Shown piece by piece: positions 56,591 through 64,000 of a stretch of DNA of 64,000 nucleotides (the first letter of the stretch is position 1; each line of letters starts with the position of its first letter). A program made the position numbers and the translations under genes. The DNA is from Nocardioides antri. GTDB taxonomy: Bacteria; Actinomycetota; Actinomycetes; Propionibacteriales; Nocardioidaceae. The stretch is from positions 372,001 through 436,000 of the forward strand of contig NZ_VUJW01000003.1 of NCBI RefSeq assembly GCF_008373765.1. Direction: 5' to 3'. Under the pieces are notes generated by a model that saw nothing but the letters and a program-made list of their open reading frames with translations, searched no databases and was not told the origin of the DNA.

Positions 56591-59500
56591 CGGGTTCCCC
56601 ACCACGTCCTCTTCTTCCTGGCCGCCGCCCCCACCGACGGGTGTCCGGCCTCGAGCGTCGGTGCGTCCTGGGCTGCGGGCTGCTTCTCGTCCTCGTCGGG
56701 CAGCCGGCGGAGGACGGGCTCCGGGCCGTCCCGGTCGACGTAGAGCCCGCCACGGTACACGGGACTGGCGTCCTCCCAGACCTGCAGGTGCAGCTCGCCC
56801 CCGGCGAGGAGCTCGGCGGTCACGGGCACCCGGTAGCCGTGGAGACCGCGGCCCGCGACCGCCTCCAGCGAGCGGTCCACCACGTCCGCCGGCACCACCA
56901 GGACCGGCTCGCCGTCGCGCACGACGGCGACGTGCAACACGCGGTCCTCGACGTCGCGGTCCCAGGCCCATCCGGTCAGCCAGTCGCCGAGGGACCAGCC
57001 GTCGCCCCGGGCCGGCGCCTTGAGCCCCGAGCGTGGTGAGACCGGTGCGCCATCGGGCTCGGAGTCGAGCAGCTCGCGGCTCCGCTCGACGACCTCGGCG
57101 GGGTCGGTCGGTGCGTTCTCGACCACCCACTCCGCAGCGGGGACGCCCTTGAGGTCCGGGTGCTTCTCGACGAGCTCGGCCAGCAGCTTCGTCGAGAGGG
57201 CGGGGACGCGGCCGGAGAGCGCGAAGGTCCGGGCGCCGACCTTGTTGACGCGCAGGAAGACGGTGCGCAGCTTCTCCGCACCGTCGTACAGGCCCCACAT
57301 CAGGGGGTACGACGTCGCCGGGGTCCAGGTCGGCGGCAGCCGGAAGACCGACACCGTCAGGTAGTCCTCGGTGCCCTCCGTGCCGCGGGTGGCGAAGAGC
57401 TCGACCGGGACCTCCTCCCCGCGGACGTGGAACCTGCGCTCCCCCGGTCCGCGGGCGTAGAGCCAGATCTCGCTCTGCGCCGTGTTGAGGCCGAAGGCGA
57501 CCTTGCGCTCGCGGGCCGCCCGCATCGACTCCGGCCCCCAGGTGGACGGGATCAGCCACTGGGTGTCGTCCGGGTCGACGGAGTCGGTGCGCAGCAGCCA
57601 CTCGTCGACCGTGCCGACCGGGCGTCCGGCCGCGCCGCTCAGCGCCGCGAGCAGGATCTTGCGCTGCGCGAGCGGCGTCGTGTCGATGAGCGGCTTGGCC
57701 TTGAGGTAGGCGTAGAGCTGGTCTCCCCGCAGCTCGTCGGCGTCCTCGTCGGCGGCCGGCCAGCTCAGCAGCGGCTCGGGCAGCACGAGCAGGTCGTGCC
57801 CGTTCCCGGCCGCCCGGGTGACGTACTCGTGCACGGTGCCGTGGCGGGCGTCGTACGGCTCGAAGTCGCCGATCGCCGCGAGCGTGTCGGCGCGCGCCGC
57901 GAAGACCTCCGGACCGTAGGCCCGGGAGGTCAGCACGTGGGACGCGACGTCGCTCCCGAGGGGTACGCCGACCGCCCCGTCGCCGGTCGAGAAGAAGGTC
58001 GTGAAGAGGCTGCGCGGCCGGTGGGTGAGCGCCTGGCGCGCGGCGGCGAAGAAGCCCGACTCCGGCAGCGTGCCGAGCCCGTCGGCGACGAGCACGGCGT
58101 CGCAGGTCTGGCCGGCGACGAGCGTGTTGAGCGCGGTGCCCGAGGTCTGCCCGATGCAGTTGACGACCTGGACCCGGGGGCACGCCTCGTCGAGGAGGCC
58201 GCGGACGCCCTGGATGGCGGTCCGGACGTTGCGGTCGGTGTAGCCGAGGACCAGCTCGTCCGGGGCCTCGTCGTGGCACGCCTTGACCAGGTCCTCCAGC
58301 GAGTCGCCCCGGCGGACCAGCACCACGTGGCTCATGGAGCCGACCGGCGGTCCCGGCCGGTCCACGCCGTCGACCAGGCTCGCGACCGCCGCGGTGGCGC
58401 CGTGCTGCTCGATCAGGTCGCCGAGGTGAGCGTGGAAGCCGTACCAGACGTCGAGGTTGGCGTCGTTGGAGAACCGCGGGTGGGCGATGAGCTGGCCGTC
58501 CCGCAGCGCCGCCGACAGCCGGTCGGCGAGCGCCTGGGCGGTCGGCTCGACCAGGCAGGCGGCGTGGTCCGCCTCGGCGACCAGCTCCGGCGTGCCGCCG
58601 ACGCCGGTCGCGATGAACGGGATCCGCTTCTCGAGCGTCTCGTAGACCGCCATCGTGGAGTTCTCGATGAGCGACGGCATCACCGCGATGCGGTCGCGCT
58701 CGGCCAGAAAGCTCAGCGCCTCCGGCTGGTTCTTGTCGGTCACGGTGACGACCGGGCAGTCCCAGGACTCGGCCTTCTCCTGGAGGTACTGCTCGGGGCT
58801 CAGCCCGCCCTGCGCCGCCAGCTTGCCGCCGTACTTGCCGAGGAAGGTGACGGAGTCCGGGATCTCGCCACGCTCGTGGAGGAGGTCGACGGCGCTACAG
58901 AAGATCTCGATCCCCTTGCGCGCCTCGAGCCGACCGAAGAACACCAGGTCCCGGCTCCGGACGACGTCGCCGTGCTGCCGCGGCGGGCCGGGCCGGGAGT
59001 CGGTGACCGGGACGTTGGAGAAGTCGACGATGTTCGGCTGCACGAAGACATTGGTCTCCGGCAGCCGGTAGCCGATCCGGTCCATGAAGGAGAGGAGATG
59101 GGCAGACCCGCCGATCACGACGTCGGCGAGCTCGACGCACTGCTGCTCGGCGTACGCCGCCGTCACCAGGTTCGTGTCGGTGATCGGCAGCATCTGGTAG
59201 TGGCGGTTCCAGATGTGCGGCGACGACGTCTTCACCAGGAAGAGCGTGTCGCGGAAGGCGAGCCCCAGGCGCTTCGCCATCAGCGCGTAGACCAGGCCGC
59301 CGCGCCACTCCGAGGTGTGGACGACGTCGAACGGGTCCTGGTCGCGCAGCCATTCGTAGGCCGCGGCCCACCGTCGCTGCCAGTTCGGCGACGCGGCCCA
59401 GACGGGCGACTCCGGCACCTCGAGGTAGTGGAGCGTGATGCCGAACTCGGCGTACCTCTCCACCCAGAACTCCGGCGTCTCGTCCTGGACGACCGCCCCC

Positions 59501-59703
59501 TTGAGGAAGAGGACGTGGACCTCGTGGCCCTTGGCGGCCAGGCCCTTGGCGAGGTGGTAGTAGGTCGACGCGATGCCGCCGTTGCGCACCGGGCCGATGA
59601 TCTCCTCGGTGACGATGGCGACGCGGAGCCGGCTCGGGGAGTCGCTCAGTCCCACGGACTCGATCCCGGGGAAGCGCTTCACCTCGAAGTCATCGCGTTG
59701 CAT
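56587..59703 (-). CDS. large multidomain GT4 glycosyltransferase
   Basis: 1038 aa from ATG 59703, with GGGGAG just upstream. The N-terminal ~430 residues are GT-B/GT4: VAIVTEEIIGPVRNGGIAST (donor-side loop), FDVVHTSEWRGG, LVFFGRLEARKGIEIF, and PSLIENSTMAVYETLEKRIP with GVGGTPEL. Residues ~440-640 look like a second nucleotide-sugar-binding-like region (DSLEDLVKACHDEAPDELVL; CDAVLVADGLGTLPESGFFA) without a clear DxD. The last ~400 residues contain beta-rich regions (RKVAFGLNTAQSEIWLYARG; LTGWAWDRDVEDRVLHVAVV) of unknown type. First of the four-gene operon; likely acts on the surface glycan. Confidence 0.8.
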   Translation of the reverse strand: MQRDDFEVKRFPGIESVGLSDSPSRLRVAIVTEEIIGPVRNGGIASTYYHLAKGLAAKGHEVHVLFLKGAVVQDETPEFWVERYAEFGITLHYLEVPESPVWAASPNWQRRWAAAYEWLRDQDPFDVVHTSEWRGGLVYALMAKRLGLAFRDTLFLVKTSSPHIWNRHYQMLPITDTNLVTAAYAEQQCVELADVVIGGSAHLLSFMDRIGYRLPETNVFVQPNIVDFSNVPVTDSRPGPPRQHGDVVRSRDLVFFGRLEARKGIEIFCSAVDLLHERGEIPDSVTFLGKYGGKLAAQGGLSPEQYLQEKAESWDCPVVTVTDKNQPEALSFLAERDRIAVMPSLIENSTMAVYETLEKRIPFIATGVGGTPELVAEADHAACLVEPTAQALADRLSAALRDGQLIAHPRFSNDANLDVWYGFHAHLGDLIEQHGATAAVASLVDGVDRPGPPVGSMSHVVLVRRGDSLEDLVKACHDEAPDELVLGYTDRNVRTAIQGVRGLLDEACPRVQVVNCIGQTSGTALNTLVAGQTCDAVLVADGLGTLPESGFFAAARQALTHRPRSLFTTFFSTGDGAVGVPLGSDVASHVLTSRAYGPEVFAARADTLAAIGDFEPYDARHGTVHEYVTRAAGNGHDLLVLPEPLLSWPAADEDADELRGDQLYAYLKAKPLIDTTPLAQRKILLAALSGAAGRPVGTVDEWLLRTDSVDPDDTQWLIPSTWGPESMRAARERKVAFGLNTAQSEIWLYARGPGERRFHVRGEEVPVELFATRGTEGTEDYLTVSVFRLPPTWTPATSYPLMWGLYDGAEKLRTVFLRVNKVGARTFALSGRVPALSTKLLAELVEKHPDLKGVPAAEWVVENAPTDPAEVVERSRELLDSEPDGAPVSPRSGLKAPARGDGWSLGDWLTGWAWDRDVEDRVLHVAVVRDGEPVLVVPADVVDRSLEAVAGRGLHGYRVPVTAELLAGGELHLQVWEDASPVYRGGLYVDRDGPEPVLRRLPDEDEKQPAAQDAPTLEAGHPSVGAAARKKRTWWGTR

Positions 59704-59800
59704 CTGTCTCCCCGCTGCTGACTCTGACCGACATGACACTATAGGGGCGGCGTCCGGCAGCCCGGGCGCTTCCTCCATTCAGACCCGGGAGAGACACCAG

Positions 59801-60841
59801 GTGGACCTGCGCGACGACGCCCCGGCCGAGCAGCCGACGACCGCCAAGAGCCACCGCGCCGCCGTTCCCGGCCTGGTCCGGCGCCACCCGGCGCTCACCG
59901 TGCTCTGCCTGCTCGCCCTCGTGCTGGTGATCGGCGTGGGCTCGTGGCTCTTCGTCCTCAACAACCGGATCGGCGACATCCCGCGGTTCGAGGCCGACTT
60001 CGACCGCGAGGACCGCCCGGAGCGGGTGCAGCCGGCGGGCGCGCTCAACGTGCTGCTCGTCGGCGTCGACGGCCGCGGCGACGACGTGCGCGAGCGGATC
60101 CAGGACGGCGAGACCGGGATCCTCAGCGACACGATGATGATCTGGCACCTCTCCGAGGACCACCAGACCAGCCAGGTCGTGTCGGTGCCGCGTGACTCGT
60201 GGGTCGACGTACCAGGCCATGGCCAGGCCAAGATCAACGCCGCGTTCTCCTGGGGCGGTCCGGAGCTCCTCGTGGAGACGCTCGAGGACACCCTCGACAT
60301 CTACATCGACCACGTCGCGATCGTGGACTTCGAGGGCTTCCGCGACATCACCGAGACGCTCGGCGGCGTCGAGATCGAGATGGCCGACGGCTCCACCGAG
60401 AACCTCGAGGGCGAGGAGGCGCTGGCCTACGTCCGGGAGCGCAAGTCCCTCCCCCGCGGCGACTTCGACCGCATCAACCGCCAGCAGAACTTCCTGCGCC
60501 AGGTGCTGTGGGACATCACCCGCACCGGCACCCGCTCCAACCCGGTCACCATGACGAACCTGATCGGCGACCTCAGCAAGCTCCTGCTCCTCGACGACGA
60601 CTTCGACGACGGCGAGATCCGCAGCCTCGGTCTCGAGATCGTCCGCAAGGGCGCCGGCGAGATCGACTGGATGACGGTCCCCACCGACGGGACCGGCACC
60701 TCCGCGGACGGTCAGAGCATCGTCAACCTCGACGTCGAGCGCGCCCGGGAGCTGTTCGAGGCGATCTCGAAGGACGAGTTCGAGGAGTACCGCAAGGACA
60801 ACCCCGTCGACTTCCTCCCGAAGAAGGGCGAGGTCCTCTAG
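59801..60841 (+). CDS. LytR-CpsA-Psr (LCP) family glycopolymer ligase
   Basis: 346 aa from GTG 59801, preceded by GGGAGAG. One N-terminal membrane helix (ALTVLCLLALVLVIGVGSWL) and an extracytoplasmic LCP domain: LNVLLVGVDGR, LSDTMMIWHLSEDHQTSQVV, SVPRDSWVDVPGHGQAKINA, TLGGVEIEM and YVRERKSLPRGDFDRINRQQ. The conserved Asp/Arg polyprenyl-pyrophosphate residues are present. It transfers glycopolymers from lipid carrier to peptidoglycan or arabinogalactan, fitting the adjacent biosynthetic genes. The next element, a dispersed repeat, begins 44 nt after its stop. Confidence 0.92.
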   Translation: MDLRDDAPAEQPTTAKSHRAAVPGLVRRHPALTVLCLLALVLVIGVGSWLFVLNNRIGDIPRFEADFDREDRPERVQPAGALNVLLVGVDGRGDDVRERIQDGETGILSDTMMIWHLSEDHQTSQVVSVPRDSWVDVPGHGQAKINAAFSWGGPELLVETLEDTLDIYIDHVAIVDFEGFRDITETLGGVEIEMADGSTENLEGEEALAYVRERKSLPRGDFDRINRQQNFLRQVLWDITRTGTRSNPVTMTNLIGDLSKLLLLDDDFDDGEIRSLGLEIVRKGAGEIDWMTVPTDGTGTSADGQSIVNLDVERARELFEAISKDEFEEYRKDNPVDFLPKKGEVL

Positions 60842-60885
60842 GGCCGCTGCCGCACTGCTGTGCGGTTGTCGTCAGTTGTCTGGCT

Positions 60886-60966
60886 GGGGTTGTCCGCCCT
60901 TTCCGCGGGTTGTCCTCTTCTGCAGTGGCTGACAACCCGTGGGATACCCGGTCGACCGGGTATCCC
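60886..60966 (-). repeat. dispersed two-stem repeat element, copy 4
   Basis: Same orientation as copy 3. Stem 1 is perfect: GGGATACCCGG (60941-60951), TCGA, CCGGGTATCCC (60956-60966). Compared with copy 1, one base pair has changed on both strands. Stem 2 arms CCACGGGTTGTC and GACAACCCGCGG (minus strand) have one mismatch. On the minus strand it begins 9 nt after the ygfZ stop. It lies between convergent LCP and ygfZ genes. Confidence 0.9.
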
Positions 60967-60975
60967 GCGCCCCCC

Positions 60976-61911
60976 TCACCGAGGCCGGAAGTGCAGCCCC
61001 ACCTCGGGGTCGACCACGACCTCCTGGGCAGCGGGCAGGCTGTCGACGACCAGGGGCGCGTCGGTCGGCACGTTGCGCTTGAGGAGGGCGAGGGCGATCG
61101 GGCCGAGCTCGTGGTGCCGGCCGGAGGACCCCACCCGGCCGACGACCTTGCCGTTGGCGTCGGTGACGTCGGCACCGACGATGGGCAGCCGGTTCTCCGA
61201 GCCGTCGAGGTGGAGCAGGGTCAGCCGGCGCGGCGGGCGGCCGAGGTTGTGGACCCGGGCGACCGTCTCCTGGCCGCGGTAGCAGCCCTTGTCGAGGTGC
61301 ACGGCCGGGCCGATCCAGCCGACCTCGTTGGGGATCGTGCGATGGTCGGTGTCCACGGTGAACCGGGGCTCGCCACGGGCGATCCGCAGCGCCTCGAACG
61401 CCCACAGGCCGGCAGCCGGGCCGGCCGCCTCGGCGTACTTCTCCAGCTGGTCGCGGGGCACGAGGTCGTACTTGCCGTTGGCGCGCCACGCGACGGCCAC
61501 CTGGTCGGTGACGTGGGTGACCTCGACCTGCATGAGGAACCGCATTCGCTCGAGGAACTCGATGAGCGCAGCCGCCGCACCCGGCTCGGTGTGGGCGGTG
61601 AACGCCTCTCCGTTGTCATAGCCGGCGAACGCGTGCTCGACGTGGCCCTGCGGGCTGAGGACCAGGGCCTGGGTCCAGGTGCCCGGCTCGAGGCCCTCGA
61701 AGACCTGGGTGGTCAGCGAGTGCAGCCAGGTCAGCCGGTCCGGGCCGCTGATGCGCAGGACGTCGCGGTGGGACAGGTCGACGAACCCGTCACCCGCGGC
61801 GAGGGTGCGCTGCTCGCCGTACAGCGAGCCGTAGTGCGCTGCGACCGGGGCGTCGACACCGTCGCCGGCGACCGCTCCGCTCAGCCTGAGCAATGGACTC
61901 GCCGTCGTCAT
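60976..61911 (-). CDS. ygfZ: YgfZ/GcvT-domain folate-binding protein
   Basis: 311 aa from ATG 61911, overlapping the fur stop by ATGA. It is a GcvT-like fold with the YgfZ signature KGCYRGQETVARVHNLG, whose Cys is needed for the folate-dependent repair of iron-sulfur enzymes. Other matches: FVDLSHRDVLRISGPDRLTW and EALRIARGEPRFTVDTD. It is last of the nitrobindin-fur-ygfZ operon, so heme/iron handling and Fe-S maintenance are linked. A repeat element follows the stop by 9 nt. Confidence 0.93.
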   Translation of the reverse strand: MTTASPLLRLSGAVAGDGVDAPVAAHYGSLYGEQRTLAAGDGFVDLSHRDVLRISGPDRLTWLHSLTTQVFEGLEPGTWTQALVLSPQGHVEHAFAGYDNGEAFTAHTEPGAAAALIEFLERMRFLMQVEVTHVTDQVAVAWRANGKYDLVPRDQLEKYAEAAGPAAGLWAFEALRIARGEPRFTVDTDHRTIPNEVGWIGPAVHLDKGCYRGQETVARVHNLGRPPRRLTLLHLDGSENRLPIVGADVTDANGKVVGRVGSSGRHHELGPIALALLKRNVPTDAPLVVDSLPAAQEVVVDPEVGLHFRPR

Positions 61912-62339
61912 CGGTTCTGGTTCTCCTCGCAGTCGTGGCACCGGCCGAACACGGTCAGGTGCCCCAGGTCTGGGGAGAACGCGTGGCGGGTGGTCAGGGA
62001 TTCCACAAACGGGGCGGCTTCCTCGGATTCGACCGAGACGACCTTGTGGCAGCCACGGCAGACGAGGTGGAAGTGCTCGTGCCCGCGGGTGGAGTGGTAC
62101 GTCGGAGCGCGGTCGCTCAGGTGGGCGTGCCGCACGAGCCCGAGCTCCTCCAGCACCTCCAGTGTGCGGTAGACCGTCGAGGCGTTGACGGTCGACGCTC
62201 GCTGCTGGACGTGGGCGAGCACCTCGTCCGGCGTCGCGTGGCCGAGCTCGTCCACGGCGGCGAGGATCATCTCCCGCTGCGGCGTGAGGCGGTAGCCCTT
62301 CTCGCGGAGGGCCTGCCGCCAGTCGGCCGTCTCAGACAC
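61908..62339 (-). CDS. Fur-family transcription regulator (Fur/Zur-like)
   Basis: 143 aa. Winged HTH (YRLTPQREMILAAV; ASTVYRTLEVLEELGLV) and C-terminal metal sites: HEHFHLVCRGC and the second pair CHDCEEN. Two CxxC knuckles give the structural zinc site. A clear iron- versus zinc-specific signature is not decided, so Fur, Zur or PerR-like sensing is possible. It lies between the nitrobindin gene (8-nt overlap) and ygfZ, which favours iron or heme control. A palindrome upstream of the operon could be a target. Confidence 0.9.
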   Translation of the reverse strand: MSETADWRQALREKGYRLTPQREMILAAVDELGHATPDEVLAHVQQRASTVNASTVYRTLEVLEELGLVRHAHLSDRAPTYHSTRGHEHFHLVCRGCHKVVSVESEEAAPFVESLTTRHAFSPDLGHLTVFGRCHDCEENQNR

Positions 62340-62832
62340 GTTGCAGCCTCGCCCACAGATGAGGTTGCAGCTGCTGCCCCATGGCCGCCATGTCGTAGGC
62401 GTAGAGCAGGTCGCCCTCGACGTTGCCGTAGAGCCGCTTGCCGCCGGTGTACTCCTTCGCCGACTCGGTGCGGGCCACGGCGTCGGTGACGATCTCGAGC
62501 TTGCCGCCGCTCGCCTCGCCGTGCCAGATCTCGACGAAGCCGGTCATGTGCGCGAGCAGCACCTCGACCTTGCCCTCGGGCCGGGCGCGGATGAACCCGG
62601 TCTCCTGCGCGGCGTCGCGCACCTTGTTGCCCTCGTCGTCGACGATCCACGAGCGCGCGAGGTAGTGGAAGAACGGGCGCCCGTCCTGCTGGAAGATGAG
62701 CTCCTGGCCGAACTGGAACCGCTCGATCGTCGGGTAGTCGCCATGGCCGTTGCCGCGCCAGGTGCCGAGCATCCAGGCGATCGGTCCGCAGTCCGGGTGG
62801 AGGTTCTCGGGAATCTGGAAGGCCACGGTCAC
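62332..62832 (-). CDS. nitrobindin-family heme/fatty-acid-binding-like protein
   Basis: 166 aa from GTG 62832. The beta-barrel nitrobindin (formerly DUF1794/FABP-like) signature LGTWRGNGHGDYPTI is clear, and the distal heme-ligand region near HLWARLQRV includes the conserved His. Such proteins bind ferric heme and react with NO or peroxynitrite. It overlaps the fur gene by 8 nt and starts the nitrobindin-fur-ygfZ operon. The divergent dsrE-like gene is 37 nt away with a palindrome between. Confidence 0.88.
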   Translation of the reverse strand: MTVAFQIPENLHPDCGPIAWMLGTWRGNGHGDYPTIERFQFGQELIFQQDGRPFFHYLARSWIVDDEGNKVRDAAQETGFIRARPEGKVEVLLAHMTGFVEIWHGEASGGKLEIVTDAVARTESAKEYTGGKRLYGNVEGDLLYAYDMAAMGQQLQPHLWARLQRV

Positions 62833-62836
62833 TCAT

Positions 62837-62860
62837 CCTAGGAGGCGCCCGCCGCCTAGG
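62837..62860. promoter_or_regulatory. near-palindrome between divergent nitrobindin and DsrE-like genes
   Basis: CCTAGGAGGCG (62837-62847) and CGCCGCCTAGG (62850-62860) are inverted repeats with one mismatch and a 2-nt centre. They fill most of the 37-nt gap between the two divergent start codons. A dimeric repressor could switch both genes; the left half also contains the AGGAGG-like ribosome site for the DsrE-like gene, and AGGATGA-like sequence on the minus strand serves nitrobindin. Confidence 0.45.
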
Positions 62861-62869
62861 GTGGGGTGC

Positions 62870-63232
62870 ATGACGCGAGAGCTCGTGGTGAAGGTGACGT
62901 GCGGGCTCGACGCGCCGGAGCGGGCCAACCAGGGATTCACGGTCGCGGCGACCGCGGCGGCCTCCGGTGTGCCGGTGTCGCTCTGGCTGACGGGCGAGGC
63001 GGCGTGGCTCGCCGTACCCGGTCGCGCGGAGGAGCTCGTCCTCCCCCTCGCCACCCCGCTGCCCGACCTGCTGGCCACCGTGCTCGAGCTCGGCTCGGTC
63101 ACCGTGTGCGGGCAGTGCGCGGCACGCCGCGAGCTCACCGAGTCCGACCTGCTACCGGGGGTCCGGGTCGCCGGGGCGTCGGTGTTCGTCGAGGAGGCGC
63201 TGCGGGACGGGGCGCAGGCGCTCGTCTACTGA
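62870..63232 (+). CDS. DsrE-family protein
   Basis: 120 aa from ATG 62870. DsrE-like fold with ELVVKVTCGLDAPERANQGF, VPVSLWLTGEAAWLAVPGRA and SVTVCGQCAARRELTESDLL. The Cys pair CGQC lies where DsrE proteins often carry a sulfur-relay cysteine, so a role in persulfide transfer or sulfur sensing is possible. Divergent from nitrobindin. No dsr partner genes nearby. Confidence 0.78.
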   Translation: MTRELVVKVTCGLDAPERANQGFTVAATAAASGVPVSLWLTGEAAWLAVPGRAEELVLPLATPLPDLLATVLELGSVTVCGQCAARRELTESDLLPGVRVAGASVFVEEALRDGAQALVY

Positions 63233-63254
63233 TCACGTCCGTAGGCTCGGGCCC

Positions 63255-64000
63255 GTGGTGCTTCGACCTCCGATGCTCGGCCTCGCCGCCATCCTCCTCG
63301 TCCTGGCGCTGGGCGCGTGCCGGCCCGATTCCGCCACCGACCCGAGCGGTGAGCCCTACGTCGTGGGCAAGGGCGACCGGTACGTCGCGCTGGGCGACTC
63401 CTACACCGCGGCCCCCCTCACCGGACCCCTCGCCGGCCTCAACGGCTGCGGACGGACCCAGGTCAACTACCCGCACCTGGTGGCGAAGGCGACCGGGGCC
63501 GAGCTGATCGACAACAGCTGCAGCGGCGCGAACACCCGGCACCTCACCGAGCCGCAGCAGACCCGGTTCGACCAGAACCCACCCCAGCTCGAGGGGCTGG
63601 GCGCGGACACCGACCTCGTGACGTTCCGGCTGGGAGCCAACGACTACGGGTTCGTCGGCCGGATCATCCTGTGCGCCCAGTCGCGGATCGGCGAGGGAAG
63701 CAGCCCCAGCCCGTGCACCGACCTCGACGAGGACGCAGGCTCCGGCAGCGCGGAGGAACGGCTCGAAGACCTCGAGCAGAACCTGGTCAGGGCGCTCCGC
63801 TCCGTCGTCGATCGCGCGCCGCAGGCGACGGTCATCGTCGTCGGGTACCCGCAGATCGTGCCGGCGGAAGGCACCTGCGACCAGCTGCCGTTGAAGCCCG
63901 GCGACTACCCCTACGCGCGCCGGATCAACGTGGGGCTCAACGAGGCGCTGGAAGCTGCCGCGGAGCAGGTCGGCGTGACGTTCATCGACATGTTCCCGGT
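63255..64000 (+). CDS. SGNH/GDSL-hydrolase lipoprotein (3' end beyond window)
   Basis: Partial, about 248 codons from GTG 63255 (GTG 63258 or ATG 63273 also possible). A signal sequence ends in lipobox LALGAC. The block-I motif is YVALGDSYTAAPL with nucleophile Ser. The block-III RLGANDYGF follows, and the block-V DxxH lies past the window end. Six or so Cys (for example NGCGRTQ, DNSCSG, ILCAQS) suggest disulfides. It resembles secreted actinobacterial SEST-like esterases. Substrate unknown. Confidence 0.82.
   Translation, partial: MVLRPPMLGLAAILLVLALGACRPDSATDPSGEPYVVGKGDRYVALGDSYTAAPLTGPLAGLNGCGRTQVNYPHLVAKATGAELIDNSCSGANTRHLTEPQQTRFDQNPPQLEGLGADTDLVTFRLGANDYGFVGRIILCAQSRIGEGSSPSPCTDLDEDAGSGSAEERLEDLEQNLVRALRSVVDRAPQATVIVVGYPQIVPAEGTCDQLPLKPGDYPYARRINVGLNEALEAAAEQVGVTFIDMFP

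Noticed and set aside
57160-59721. 853-aa plus-strand frame opposite the GT4 gene
   Set aside because: Antisense shadow rich in Arg/Asp/Val with no motif; the minus frame has clear glycosyltransferase signatures and a coupled neighbour.

Overview
The window is very GC-rich, gene-dense chromosomal DNA from an actinomycete. Markers are mycothiol biosynthesis (mshA), CarD, a SenX3-RegX3 pair next to phosphoglycerate mutase, an HbhA-like protein, a Streptomyces-type ceb cellobiose operon with an MsiK-like ATPase, many GTG starts and many ATGA/GTGA start-stop overlaps. A Nocardioides-like member of the Propionibacteriales fits best, but the genus is an inference. I saw no rRNA, tRNA, CRISPR array, transposase or prophage. 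Two genes run off the ends: a metallophosphoesterase on the left and an SGNH-hydrolase lipoprotein on the right.

Layout. 1-3.5 kb: minus-strand operon cysS-rlmB-metallophosphoesterase. 3.6-9 kb: secreted C39-type peptidase, molybdopterin oxidoreductase with an SDR-fold protein, ispF with an alpha/beta hydrolase, and nirD. 9-11 kb: ispD, a convergent degenerate IspD paralogue, and carD. 11-19 kb: UbiA-type prenyltransferase, a lipoprotein, then a block resembling the mycobacterial mshA-ybjN-gpm1-senX3-regX3 neighbourhood (with phoU and an EamA transporter inserted). It carries a PHO-box-like repeat and a SigR-like promoter before mshA. 19-23 kb: racemase, typA and an AbiEi-like gene flanked by inverted copies of a dispersed repeat. 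23-30 kb: cellobiose system (msiK-like ATPase divergent from cebEFG-bglC-cebR) with two CebR-type operators. 30-35 kb: enoyl-CoA hydratase, rhomboid protease, a DUF559-like protein, LigB-like protein, folP2-type protein and gpgS.

35-61 kb is a cell-surface polysaccharide and sulfate-activation region: amidase, initiating sugar-phosphate transferase, secreted phospholipase-D-like protein, galE, a secreted WD40/RTX protein, rmlA/rmlB, a sugar-type cupin, an XRE-hbhA-DUF2516 module, an APS kinase fused to a low-molecular-weight tyrosine phosphatase, TauE exporter, UDP-glucose dehydrogenase, cysDN, a four-gene operon (multidomain GT4 glycosyltransferase, TPR-methyltransferase, lipoprotein, methyltransferase-like protein) and an LCP ligase. 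61-64 kb: nitrobindin-fur-ygfZ, a DsrE-like protein and the SGNH lipoprotein.

Most unusual signals: (1) four copies of an ~81-bp intergenic element (perfect or near-perfect palindrome plus a second stem with duplicated 3' arm), each just downstream of a stop codon and showing compensatory base-pair changes; (2) two IspD-family proteins that each lack a motif the other keeps; (3) the CysC-tyrosine phosphatase fusion inside a polysaccharide locus that activates sulfate but shows no reduction genes.
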